A stretch of 48,460 nucleotides of DNA from PALSA-1196 sp036833805 (GTDB lineage Bacteria > Pseudomonadota > Gammaproteobacteria > Steroidobacterales > Steroidobacteraceae). Position 1 is the stretch's first letter. Each line of letters starts with the position of its first letter. A program made the translations under genes and the position numbers. The notes under the pieces are model-generated. The model had not been told where the DNA came from, searched no databases, and saw only the letters and a program-made list of their open reading frames with translations. The stretch is from positions 1 through 48,460 of the forward strand of contig DAITPA010000010.1 of NCBI GenBank assembly GCA_036833805.1, given 5' to 3'. This document shows positions 1-7,364 of the stretch, piece after piece.

Positions 1-137
1 TGTTGCGAGAAGCCGCACGAGCGCAGCCACTCGGTGCGCGCACGCTCGAGAAACGTCAGGTAGTTCGCGTAATACACGACGCCACCGCCGTCGGTATCCT
101 CCCAATAGACGCGTACCGGCCAAGAGAACGCGCTCAC
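1..137 (-). CDS. ybgC: Acyl-CoA thioesterase YbgC, N-terminal part (cut by window edge)
   Basis: Only the first 45 codons are inside the window; the gene runs off the left end. The peptide starts MSAFSWPVRVYWEDTDGGG and continues with VVYYANYLTFLERAR. This is the hot-dog thioesterase signature of the Tol-Pal-associated YbgC family, with the catalytic Asp in the DTDGGGVVYYANY stretch. The family hydrolyses acyl-CoA or acyl-ACP thioesters in the cytoplasm and normally precedes tolQRAB, which would lie outside the window. The start is a GTG whose bases overlap the ruvB stop codon (GTGA), so translation is probably coupled to ruvB. Confidence 0.85.
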   Translation of the reverse strand, partial: MSAFSWPVRVYWEDTDGGGVVYYANYLTFLERARTEWLRSCGFSQ

Positions 138-1177
138 CGGCCTTCCTCGAACAAAGGCAGGCTCGCCGCCGGCCGCACCGGCGGCTTCAAACCCAAATGC
201 AGGTAGGCGGTGCGAGTCGCCACGCGTCCGCGTGCAGTGCGCATCACATAGCCCTGCTGGATGAGGAAGGGCTCAATCACATCCTCAAGCGTGCCGCGCT
301 CCTCGCCAATTGCCGCGGCGATGCTCTCGATGCCGACCGGTCCGCCATCGAACTTTTCGATGATGGTCGCGAGCAACTTGCGATCGAGCGAGTCGAATCC
401 CTGGCGATCGACCTCGAGCATGTCGAGCGCAGCGCTGGCGAGGCGCTCATCGATGCACCCGTCACCCTTCACTTGCGCGTAGTCGCGCACCCGGCGGAGC
501 AAGCGGTTCGCGATACGCGGCGTGCCGCGTGCACGCTCGGCAATGCGTTGCGCCCCGGTGACGTCGATCGGCGTTTTCAAAATCGCAGCCGAGCGCGTGA
601 CAATGCGCTCCAGATCCTCAACACCATAGAACTCCAGGCGCTGCACGATGCCAAATCGATCGCGCAGCGGCGAGGTCAAAAGGCCCGCGCGCGTCGTTGC
701 GCCAATCAGCGTGAATGGCGGCAGATTGAGCTTGATGGAGCGCGCGGCGGGACCTTCGCCAATCATGATGTCGAGCTGGTAGTCCTCCATGGCCGGGTAG
801 AGCACCTCCTCGACGACCGGTGAGAGGCGATGGATCTCATCCACAAAAAGCACATCACGGGGCTGCAAATTGGTGAGAATCGCCGCAATGTCGCCCGGCC
901 GCTCGAGCACTGGGCCGGCGGTCTGGCGCAGATTCACGCCGAGCTCGGTTGCAATGATGTTCGCAAGCGTGGTCTTGCCAAGGCCGGGAGGCCCGAAGAT
1001 CAGCACATGATCAAGCGCCTCGGCGCGCTGCCGCGCGGCGCTCAAGAATATTTCGAGCTGCGCCTTTACCTTCGTCTGACCGACGTACTCCGCAAGGCGG
1101 CGCGGCCGGATGGCGTGCTCGACCGCTTCTTCCTCTTGCGTGGCGGCAACGTCGATGACTCGTTCTACTGACATCAT
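134..1177 (-). CDS. ruvB: Holliday junction branch-migration ATPase RuvB
   Basis: 347 residues, the usual RuvB length. The protein is the hexameric AAA+ motor that works with RuvA to migrate Holliday junctions during recombinational repair. Visible are Walker A (FGPPGLGKTTL), Walker B (LFVDEIHRL), the sensor GATTRAG and a C-terminal winged-helix end (RTARGRVATRTAYLHLGL). Two adjacent ATG codons form the start. It lies 15 bp downstream of ruvA and overlaps ybgC by 4 bp, so ruvC-ruvA-ruvB-ybgC forms one minus-strand operon. Confidence 0.97.
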   Translation of the reverse strand: MMSVERVIDVAATQEEEAVEHAIRPRRLAEYVGQTKVKAQLEIFLSAARQRAEALDHVLIFGPPGLGKTTLANIIATELGVNLRQTAGPVLERPGDIAAILTNLQPRDVLFVDEIHRLSPVVEEVLYPAMEDYQLDIMIGEGPAARSIKLNLPPFTLIGATTRAGLLTSPLRDRFGIVQRLEFYGVEDLERIVTRSAAILKTPIDVTGAQRIAERARGTPRIANRLLRRVRDYAQVKGDGCIDERLASAALDMLEVDRQGFDSLDRKLLATIIEKFDGGPVGIESIAAAIGEERGTLEDVIEPFLIQQGYVMRTARGRVATRTAYLHLGLKPPVRPAASLPLFEEGR

Positions 1178-1192
1178 GTCCTCTCGTCTGCC

Positions 1193-1780
1193 CTAGTCAC
1201 GCGCGGCGCCCTGCAGTGCGCGGCGAATCAGTTCCTCGGTGGAGTGTGTACCGGGCTCCACGATCTTCAGCAAGCGAGCCGCTTCTGCCGGCTTGTATCC
1301 CAAGCCAATAAGCGCACTCAAAGCCTCTGATTCGGGGCTTGCGCTTGCAAGGCTCGGTATGCCCGGCGCTCCCTCGAGAGTGCCGATGCGATCACGCATC
1401 TCGACGAAGAGGCGCTCCGCGGTCTTGCGTCCAATGCCTGGGACGCGAACAAGCGCTGCGACATCGTGGTTCACGATGCACTGCGCGAACGCCTCAACGC
1501 TGATCCCCGAAAGCAGAGCCAAGGCAATTTTCGGGCCGACGCCGGAGACCTTCAGGAGCGCACGAAACAGGCGCCTCTCATCCGGGGTGCCAAATCCGTA
1601 CAGCATATGCGCATCCTCGCGCACGACGAGATGCGTAAGGAGACTTACTTCCTGCCCAATGGCCGGCAGGTGGAAGAAGGTCGACATCGGCGCCTCAAGC
1701 TCATAGCCCACGCCGCCCACATCGATCATGAGTTGCGGCGGCGCCTTAGCTTGAATTGTGCCGCGCAGCGAGCCAATCAT
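1193..1780 (-). CDS. ruvA: Holliday junction DNA-binding protein RuvA
   Basis: 195 residues from the start MIGSLRGTI; E. coli RuvA has 203. RuvA binds four-way junctions as a tetramer and loads RuvB. The N-terminal OB fold (MIGSLRGTIQAKAPPQLMID) is followed by two helix-hairpin-helix motifs, LLKVSGVGPKIAL and LVRVPGIGRKTAERL. The C-terminal RuvB-interacting three-helix domain (EALSALIGLGYKPAEAARLL) is intact. A longer upstream reading is possible, but the chosen ATG overlaps the ruvC stop by 4 bases (ATGA) and matches the family start. Confidence 0.96.
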   Translation of the reverse strand: MIGSLRGTIQAKAPPQLMIDVGGVGYELEAPMSTFFHLPAIGQEVSLLTHLVVREDAHMLYGFGTPDERRLFRALLKVSGVGPKIALALLSGISVEAFAQCIVNHDVAALVRVPGIGRKTAERLFVEMRDRIGTLEGAPGIPSLASASPESEALSALIGLGYKPAEAARLLKIVEPGTHSTEELIRRALQGAARD

Positions 1781-2280
1781 CGCGCAAGCTCGAGCAAGCG
1801 GCGCGAGTGTGCATGGCACACAGCAATGGCAAGCGCATCGGCAGCATCCGCCGCAATGCGACCCTCGAGCCCAAGGAGCGCACGAATCATGTGCGCCACC
1901 TGGCGCTTCTCGGCCGCGCCGAAGCCGACGACGGCGAGCTTGATGGCGCGCGGCGCGTATTCAAACACCGGCAGACCATCGGGCACCGCGGCCAGCACTG
2001 CGCCGCGTGCCTGCCCGAGCTTCAAGGCACTGTCGGCATTGCGGCTCATGAAGACGCGCTCCACCGCCACTTCCTGAGGCCGATGCAGAGCCACGAGCTC
2101 ACGAACCCCTTCAAAAATGACACGCACTCGATCTGCGAGGCTTGCGCCCGATGCGCTGATACAACCATGCGTAAAATGCACGCTGTCAGGACCATTGCAA
2201 TCGATCACGCCAAAACCCGTGCGCCGCGAGCCTGGGTCAAGCCCAAGAATGCGCAGCCTCGCGACCGGCGCGAGGCGCAT
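1777..2280 (-). CDS. ruvC: Crossover junction endodeoxyribonuclease RuvC
   Basis: 167 residues from MRLAPVARLRILGLDPG; typical RuvC is about 170. It is the Mg-dependent resolvase that nicks Holliday junctions symmetrically. The acidic catalytic residues of the RNase H-like fold sit in ILGLDPGSRRTGFG near the N-terminus, in VAVERVFMSRN, and in AADAADALAIAVCH near the C-terminus. The open frame extends upstream, but the extra 33 residues do not look like RuvC and would run into yebC. It lies 16 bp after yebC and overlaps ruvA. Confidence 0.95.
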   Translation of the reverse strand: MRLAPVARLRILGLDPGSRRTGFGVIDCNGPDSVHFTHGCISASGASLADRVRVIFEGVRELVALHRPQEVAVERVFMSRNADSALKLGQARGAVLAAVPDGLPVFEYAPRAIKLAVVGFGAAEKRQVAHMIRALLGLEGRIAADAADALAIAVCHAHSRRLLELAR

Positions 2281-2296
2281 GGCCGCCGCAGGCGTC

Positions 2297-2803
2297 TCAA
2301 CGCTGCGCCACGAGCGCGTCGGGTATCTTGGCATTTGAATACACGCCCTGTACGTCGTCGCGTTCGGTAAGCGCCTCAAGAAGGCCCAGCATGTCCGCGG
2401 CGGCAGCTTCGGCGAGCGGTACCAAGACCGCCGCGCGTTCGGTTACATCGCAGCGCGCCGGCGCGAAGCCGACGGACGACATCTGCACACGCACGGCGGC
2501 GAATTCCGCCGGATCGGTCAGTACCTCGATTGATCCTCCCGGACTTACGACAATGTCCTCCGCGCCCGCGCCGAAGCCGAGCCTTGCTAAGCCTGCCATA
2601 TCCGTTCCGCGCGGATAGATCATGCGGCCCACCGGTTTGAAGAGATAAGCAACCGCGCCAGGGGCGCCCAAGTTGCCGCCGAATTCCTTGAAAACATGAC
2701 GCAACTCCGCGACAGTACGAGTGCGGTCGTCGGTGCGGCAATCGACGATCACTGCAGCGCCGCCGGGCCCATACCCTTCGAAACGGGCGCTCTCAATACT
2801 CAC
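2297..2803 (-). CDS. yebC: YebC/TACO1-family protein, N-terminal domain missing
   Basis: The reading starts at a GTG (VSIESARFEGYGPGG) and gives 168 residues that match the central and C-terminal domains of YebC. Visible are EGYGPGGAAVIVDC, RTVAELRHVFKEFGGNLG and VAYLFKPVGRM near the start and DDVQGVYSNAKIPD at the end. Full-length members have about 245 residues and open with a basic helical domain (MAGHSKWANI type) of about 80 residues, which is absent in every nearby frame. The family comprises DNA-binding regulators and translation factors for proline-rich stretches. Function of this short form is doubtful. The frame is open and the ruvCAB linkage is normal, so it may be retained or a recent remnant. 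Confidence 0.8.
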   Translation of the reverse strand: MSIESARFEGYGPGGAAVIVDCRTDDRTRTVAELRHVFKEFGGNLGAPGAVAYLFKPVGRMIYPRGTDMAGLARLGFGAGAEDIVVSPGGSIEVLTDPAEFAAVRVQMSSVGFAPARCDVTERAAVLVPLAEAAAADMLGLLEALTERDDVQGVYSNAKIPDALVAQR

Positions 2804-2898
2804 GTCTGCGGCGGCGTCGTGAAGACAAGCGCTATCATAGCGGCAAATCGCACCCTGCGACACGCCGCTCCAAGCTCTGCACTGGACGCTTTGCCTTC

Positions 2899-4659
2899 GT
2901 GGAAACCGCACTCACCTGTCCGCCATCGGTTCGCGACTCAATCGTGCGGGCAGCCGCTGCGATTGAGCTCGCGATCGTTGGCATGCCCGCGCCGCCCGTG
3001 CTCGGTGTTGAGGCGGCCGAGATTATTGGCGCCCTGACCGGCGGCGAGGAGCTTGCGAATGCCGTGCTCGTACGGCCCGCTTTGCACAACGGCGCATTGA
3101 ATGTGGAGAAGCTCTCACGTCTGGTGTCCCCACAAGTGGCGCGTACCGCCGCCGCGCTCGAGGATCTCGGCGAACTTGGCCTGCCGAGCAATTGGTCCGC
3201 CGCGCAGGGCCTCGGCCCCAAGCAGGCGGAGACCGTGCGCAAAATGTTGCTCGCGGTGGTGAGCGATCCGCGTCTGGTGCTTGCGCGCCTCGCCGAACAC
3301 CTCGTGCAAGTGCGCCACGCGCGTAACCTTGTCGCGATCGAGCGCGAACGCCTCGCGCTGGAAGCGCGCGTGGTATTCGCGCCGCTTGCGAGCCGTTTGG
3401 GCGTCTGGCAGATCAAGTGGGAGCTTGAGGATCTGGCGTTTCGGCATCTCGAGGGCACGGAGTACCGGCGCATCGCGGCGTTCCTCAAAGAGCGCCGCGC
3501 GGATCGCGAAGGCTACATCCTCGCCCTATGCGAGACGCTGCGCGCAGATCTCAAAGGCGCACACATTGACGCCGAGGTCTACGGACGGCCCAAACACATC
3601 TACAGCATTTATCGCAAGATGCGCGCCAAGGGGCTCGCGTTCGAGGAACTTTTCGACGTACGGGCGGTACGCATCATCGTTGGCTCGGTGCCCGACTGTT
3701 ATGCGGCGTTGGGAATCGTGCACGGCCGTTGGAAGAATGTGCGCGCTGAGTTTGATGACTACATTGCAACGCCGAAGGAAAATCTCTACCGCTCGATCCA
3801 TACCGCGGTAATTGGCCCGCAAGAGATGAGCGTGGAAATTCAGATCCGCACCCGTGAGATGCACGAACAAGCCGAGCTCGGCGTCGCAGCCCACTGGCAG
3901 TACAAGGAAGGTGGCGCGCGCGACAAGCAGTACGCACAGAAGATCGAATGGGTGCGGCGGCTCCTTGAGCCGGTTCCCGCCGCGGATGTGGAGCGTGACT
4001 TTCTGGAACGCATGCGCGCGCAGCTCTTCACGGACCGGATCTACGCCTTGACGCCGAAGGGGGAAGTCGTTGATTTGCCGCAAGGCGCAACACCGCTTGA
4101 TTTTGCCTTTCACGTGCACACCGGCCTCGGCCATCGCTGCCGTGGCGCCAAGGTGAACGGCCGTATCGTACCGTTGACCTATGCGTTGAAGAATGGCGAG
4201 ATCGTCGAGATCATCGTCGGGAAAGAGCCTGCGCCGAGCCGCGACTGGCTCGTCCGCGACCAGGGGTATCTTGCATCCTCACGCAGCCGTGCGAAGGTGC
4301 GTGCGTGGTTCCGCAAACTCGAGGCGGACGCCCCGGCGGCGAGCGAGGCCCCCGAGGCGGCGCCTGCGCCGGCGCGAGCCCCACCGCACAAGGCGGCGCG
4401 GCCGAAAAGCCGCGCGCGTGCGGGTGTTGAGATTGAAGGGGTGGGGGATCTGCCCATGACGTTCGCACGTTGCTGCGGACCGGCTCGACCGCAGGCGATC
4501 ATGGGCTACGTGACGCTGGTGCGTGGCGTCACCATCCATCGTGGCGACTGCGCAAGTCTTGCGCGCATGTGCGCCCTCAAACCCGAGCGCGTACTGCAGG
4601 TCGAGTGGACGCCGGAGGCCGAGGCCGACGAGTCGAGCCGCATACGCCCGGGTCGTTAG
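2899..4659 (+). CDS. relA: RelA/SpoT-family (p)ppGpp synthetase, short RelA-like form
   Basis: 586 residues from a GTG start; E. coli RelA has 744. An N-terminal helical domain aligns with the pseudo-hydrolase domain and lacks the HD catalytic pair. The synthetase domain follows (VYGRPKHIYSIYRKMRAKGL, EFDDY at 284-288, VEIQIRTREMHEQAELGVAA). Then come a TGS domain (ALTPKGEVVDLPQGATPLDF) and a zinc-finger-like segment (VGDLPMTFARCCGP). EFDDY is the acidic motif typical of RelA-type synthetases. The helical domain between TGS and zinc finger is replaced by an Ala/Pro-rich linker at about 475-505, and the C-terminal ACT/RRM domain is absent. Residues 295-297 read NLY where RelA and SpoT have NGY. 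It should make (p)ppGpp from ATP and GTP/GDP, but ribosome-based regulation may differ. Confidence 0.85.
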   Translation: METALTCPPSVRDSIVRAAAAIELAIVGMPAPPVLGVEAAEIIGALTGGEELANAVLVRPALHNGALNVEKLSRLVSPQVARTAAALEDLGELGLPSNWSAAQGLGPKQAETVRKMLLAVVSDPRLVLARLAEHLVQVRHARNLVAIERERLALEARVVFAPLASRLGVWQIKWELEDLAFRHLEGTEYRRIAAFLKERRADREGYILALCETLRADLKGAHIDAEVYGRPKHIYSIYRKMRAKGLAFEELFDVRAVRIIVGSVPDCYAALGIVHGRWKNVRAEFDDYIATPKENLYRSIHTAVIGPQEMSVEIQIRTREMHEQAELGVAAHWQYKEGGARDKQYAQKIEWVRRLLEPVPAADVERDFLERMRAQLFTDRIYALTPKGEVVDLPQGATPLDFAFHVHTGLGHRCRGAKVNGRIVPLTYALKNGEIVEIIVGKEPAPSRDWLVRDQGYLASSRSRAKVRAWFRKLEADAPAASEAPEAAPAPARAPPHKAARPKSRARAGVEIEGVGDLPMTFARCCGPARPQAIMGYVTLVRGVTIHRGDCASLARMCALKPERVLQVEWTPEAEADESSRIRPGR

Positions 4660-6083
4660 CGATTTACAAAATCTATCGCGCGCTTGTCAGCGGCGAGCGC
4701 CGCTTCGTGCAGCGCTTCGCTCAAAGTCGGATGCGCATGCATCGTGCGCTGCAGATCCTCGCTGCTCGCCGAGTACTCCATCGCGAGCACCGCCTCGGCG
4801 ATGAGCTCGCCCGCGAGCGGGCCGATGATGTGCACGCCCAGGATTTCATCGTCGTCCTGGGATGCGATCAGCTTCGCGAAGCCCTGCGTCTGTTCCATCG
4901 CACGCGCGCGGCCGCTGGCGAGAAATGGGAACACCCCGACTTTGTAGGCGCGGCCGCTCGCCTTCACCTGCTCCTCCGTCAGGCCCACCCACGCAATCTC
5001 CGGGGCCGTGTAGATCACTGAGGGAATGGTCTTATAGTTGACCTCGCCAAAATGCCCGGCGATCAGGTCTGCAACCGTAACACCCTCCTCCTTGCCCTTG
5101 TGCGCGAGCATTGGACCGCGTACGCAATCGCCCACCGCCCAGACACCGTCCACTCCCGTGCGGCACTCGTGATCAACCTTGATGAAGCCGCGCTCATCCA
5201 GTTCCACACCGGTGCCGGCGGCCAGCAAGCGGTGTGTGAACGCTCTGCGACCGATGGCAACAATGACCTTGTCGAGAGTTACCGTCTGCGCGCCCTGCGC
5301 ATCGGTGTAAGCGACGTTGACGGCGTCGGCTTTAATCTTGGCACCCGTCACTTTCGCGCCGAGACGAATATCGAGCCCCTGCTTTTTGAATTGTCGCTGC
5401 GCTTCTTTTGCAACCTGCTGATCAACAATCGCCAGGAAGTCAGGCAGCGCTTCTAGCACCACAACTTCGCTGCCGAGCCGCCGCCACACACTTCCGAGTT
5501 CCAGGCCAATGATGCCGGCACCGATCACGCCAAGGCGCTTCGGCACGGCCTCAAGATCAAGTGCGCCGCAGGAATCTATGACGTACGTACCATCGAACGG
5601 CACGCACGGAAGCGCGCTCGGCACGGATCCCGAGGCGAGCACCACGTGTCTTGCCGTCAGCTCGCGTTTGCTGCCGTCATGCGCGCTGAACTCTACGCGC
5701 TTGCCCGGCAGAAGCTTGCCATGCCCCTGCAGCGGCGTGACGCCACTGCCTTTGAATAGGGCGAGAATCCCCTGCGTACTCGCTTTGACGATCCCCGACT
5801 TCCTTTTCTGCATCTGCGCCACGTTAAAAGTCGCGCCGCTAGTGCGAATGCCGTGCACGGCAAACTCCTCGCGCAAGCGGTGATAGAGCTCGGAGGACTC
5901 AAGCAGCGCCTTCGACGGGATGCAGCCGACATTCAGGCACGTGCCGCCGAAAACGCCGATGCCATCGCGGTTTTTCCATTCATCGATGCAGGCGACGCTC
6001 AACTTGTTTTGCGCAGCGCGAATCGCCGCCGGATAGCCCGCCGGGCCGCCGCCGATCACGACGACGTCGAATGAGTCGGACAT
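4656..6083 (-). CDS. lpdA: Dihydrolipoyl dehydrogenase (E3)
   Basis: 475 residues, standard E3 length. The flavoprotein reoxidises dihydrolipoamide with NAD+ in 2-keto-acid dehydrogenase complexes. Visible are the FAD dinucleotide motif (VVVIGGGPAGYPAA), the redox disulfide GGTCLNVGCIPSK, the NAD-binding motif (RLGVIGAGIIGLELGSV) and the C-terminal catalytic His-Glu region (MHAHPTLSEALHEA). It is the last gene of sucA-sucB-lpdA, 12 bp after sucB. Its stop codon overlaps the convergent relA stop by a few bases. Confidence 0.97.
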   Translation of the reverse strand: MSDSFDVVVIGGGPAGYPAAIRAAQNKLSVACIDEWKNRDGIGVFGGTCLNVGCIPSKALLESSELYHRLREEFAVHGIRTSGATFNVAQMQKRKSGIVKASTQGILALFKGSGVTPLQGHGKLLPGKRVEFSAHDGSKRELTARHVVLASGSVPSALPCVPFDGTYVIDSCGALDLEAVPKRLGVIGAGIIGLELGSVWRRLGSEVVVLEALPDFLAIVDQQVAKEAQRQFKKQGLDIRLGAKVTGAKIKADAVNVAYTDAQGAQTVTLDKVIVAIGRRAFTHRLLAAGTGVELDERGFIKVDHECRTGVDGVWAVGDCVRGPMLAHKGKEEGVTVADLIAGHFGEVNYKTIPSVIYTAPEIAWVGLTEEQVKASGRAYKVGVFPFLASGRARAMEQTQGFAKLIASQDDDEILGVHIIGPLAGELIAEAVLAMEYSASSEDLQRTMHAHPTLSEALHEAALAADKRAIDFVNR

Positions 6084-6095
6084 AAGTTCTTCCGT

Positions 6096-7364
6096 TTAGA
6101 TTTGCAACAGCATGCGGCCCGGATCCTCAAGGCAATCCTTCACCGCGACGAGAAACTGCACCGCATCGCGTCCGTCGATGATGCGATGATCGTAAGTCAG
6201 CGCAAGGTACATCATTGGTCGCGCCACGATCTCACCGCGCACCACCATCGGCCTTTCCTGAATCTTGTGCATGCCCAAAATGGCGCTTTGCGGCGCATTT
6301 ACTATCGGCGTCGACATGAGCGAGCCAAACACACCGCCGTTGGTCAGCGTGAATGTGCCGCCGGTCAGGTCCTCGATCGCCATCGTGCCTTCGCGTGCGC
6401 GCGCCGCGTAGCCTGCAATCTCGCGCTCGATGTCTGCAAAACTCTTAACCTCTGCGTCGCGCACGATCGGCACCATGAGCCCGCGCTCGGTCGAGACTGC
6501 AACCCCGATGTCATAAAACTCGTGATAGACGATATCGTCGCCGTGCATCGACGCATTTACGACCGGATAGCGCTTCAGGGCCTCGATTGACGCCTTGACG
6601 AAAAAGGACATGAAGCCGAGCTTCACGCCATGCGCCTTTTCGAAGCTGTCCTTGTAGCGCGCGCGCAGTTCCAGCACCGCGCTGAGGTCCACTTCATTGA
6701 ACGAGGTGAGGAGCGCCTGTGTCGCTTGCGCCTGAACCATGCGCTCGGCGATACGCTGTCGCAGGCGCGTCATGGCAACCCGTTTTTCAGCCCGCCCCGT
6801 GCGCTGCGCGGCACGCTCGGCGCCCGAATCCTTTCCCGGAGCGATCTGCGCGGTAGCGGCCGCAGGGACGGCGGCGGCGGCGGACTTGCGCTTATCCAGA
6901 AAATCCACCACGTCAGACTTTGTTACCCGCCCATCTCTGCCCGACCCGGCGATGGCGGCGGGATCGAGTTGATTCTCCTCCACGAGGCGTCGTACCGAGG
7001 GGCTCAAGCGGCTGTCATCGGATTTGGCTGCCGACGCGGGCGATTCGCGCACCGCCGCTGGCGCTGGCGTTGCAACTCGCGCGGCGCCCGCCGCCGAGGC
7101 CGGCGCCGCGACGGATGCGTCGCTAGAGCCTGCTTCAATGACGGCGAGCAACTGGCCACTCGTCACCGTGGTCCCGGCGGCGGCGGTGATCTCGCGCATC
7201 ACGCCGTTCAGCGGCGCGGGTACTTCCAGAACCACCTTATCGGTCTCAAGATCTGCAAGATTCTCGTCGCGGCGGATTGGATCGCCCGGACGCTTGTGCC
7301 ACGTGACGAGCACGGCATCGGCGACGGATTCGGGTAGCTGCGGAACGCGGATCTCGGTCGTCAT
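6096..7364 (-). CDS. sucB: 2-oxoglutarate dehydrogenase E2, dihydrolipoyl succinyltransferase
   Basis: 422 residues. An N-terminal lipoyl domain carries the lipoylated lysine in DLETDKVVLEVPAP. An Ala/Pro-rich linker leads to the peripheral-subunit-binding domain (LSPSVRRLVEENQLDPAAIAGSGRDGR). A second linker precedes the catalytic core, which has FNEVDLSAVLELRARYK and the active-site TYDHRIIDGRDA motif. It transfers succinyl groups from lipoamide to CoA in the TCA cycle. Its ATG overlaps the sucA stop by 4 bp. Confidence 0.97.
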   Translation of the reverse strand: MTTEIRVPQLPESVADAVLVTWHKRPGDPIRRDENLADLETDKVVLEVPAPLNGVMREITAAAGTTVTSGQLLAVIEAGSSDASVAAPASAAGAARVATPAPAAVRESPASAAKSDDSRLSPSVRRLVEENQLDPAAIAGSGRDGRVTKSDVVDFLDKRKSAAAAVPAAATAQIAPGKDSGAERAAQRTGRAEKRVAMTRLRQRIAERMVQAQATQALLTSFNEVDLSAVLELRARYKDSFEKAHGVKLGFMSFFVKASIEALKRYPVVNASMHGDDIVYHEFYDIGVAVSTERGLMVPIVRDAEVKSFADIEREIAGYAARAREGTMAIEDLTGGTFTLTNGGVFGSLMSTPIVNAPQSAILGMHKIQERPMVVRGEIVARPMMYLALTYDHRIIDGRDAVQFLVAVKDCLEDPGRMLLQI

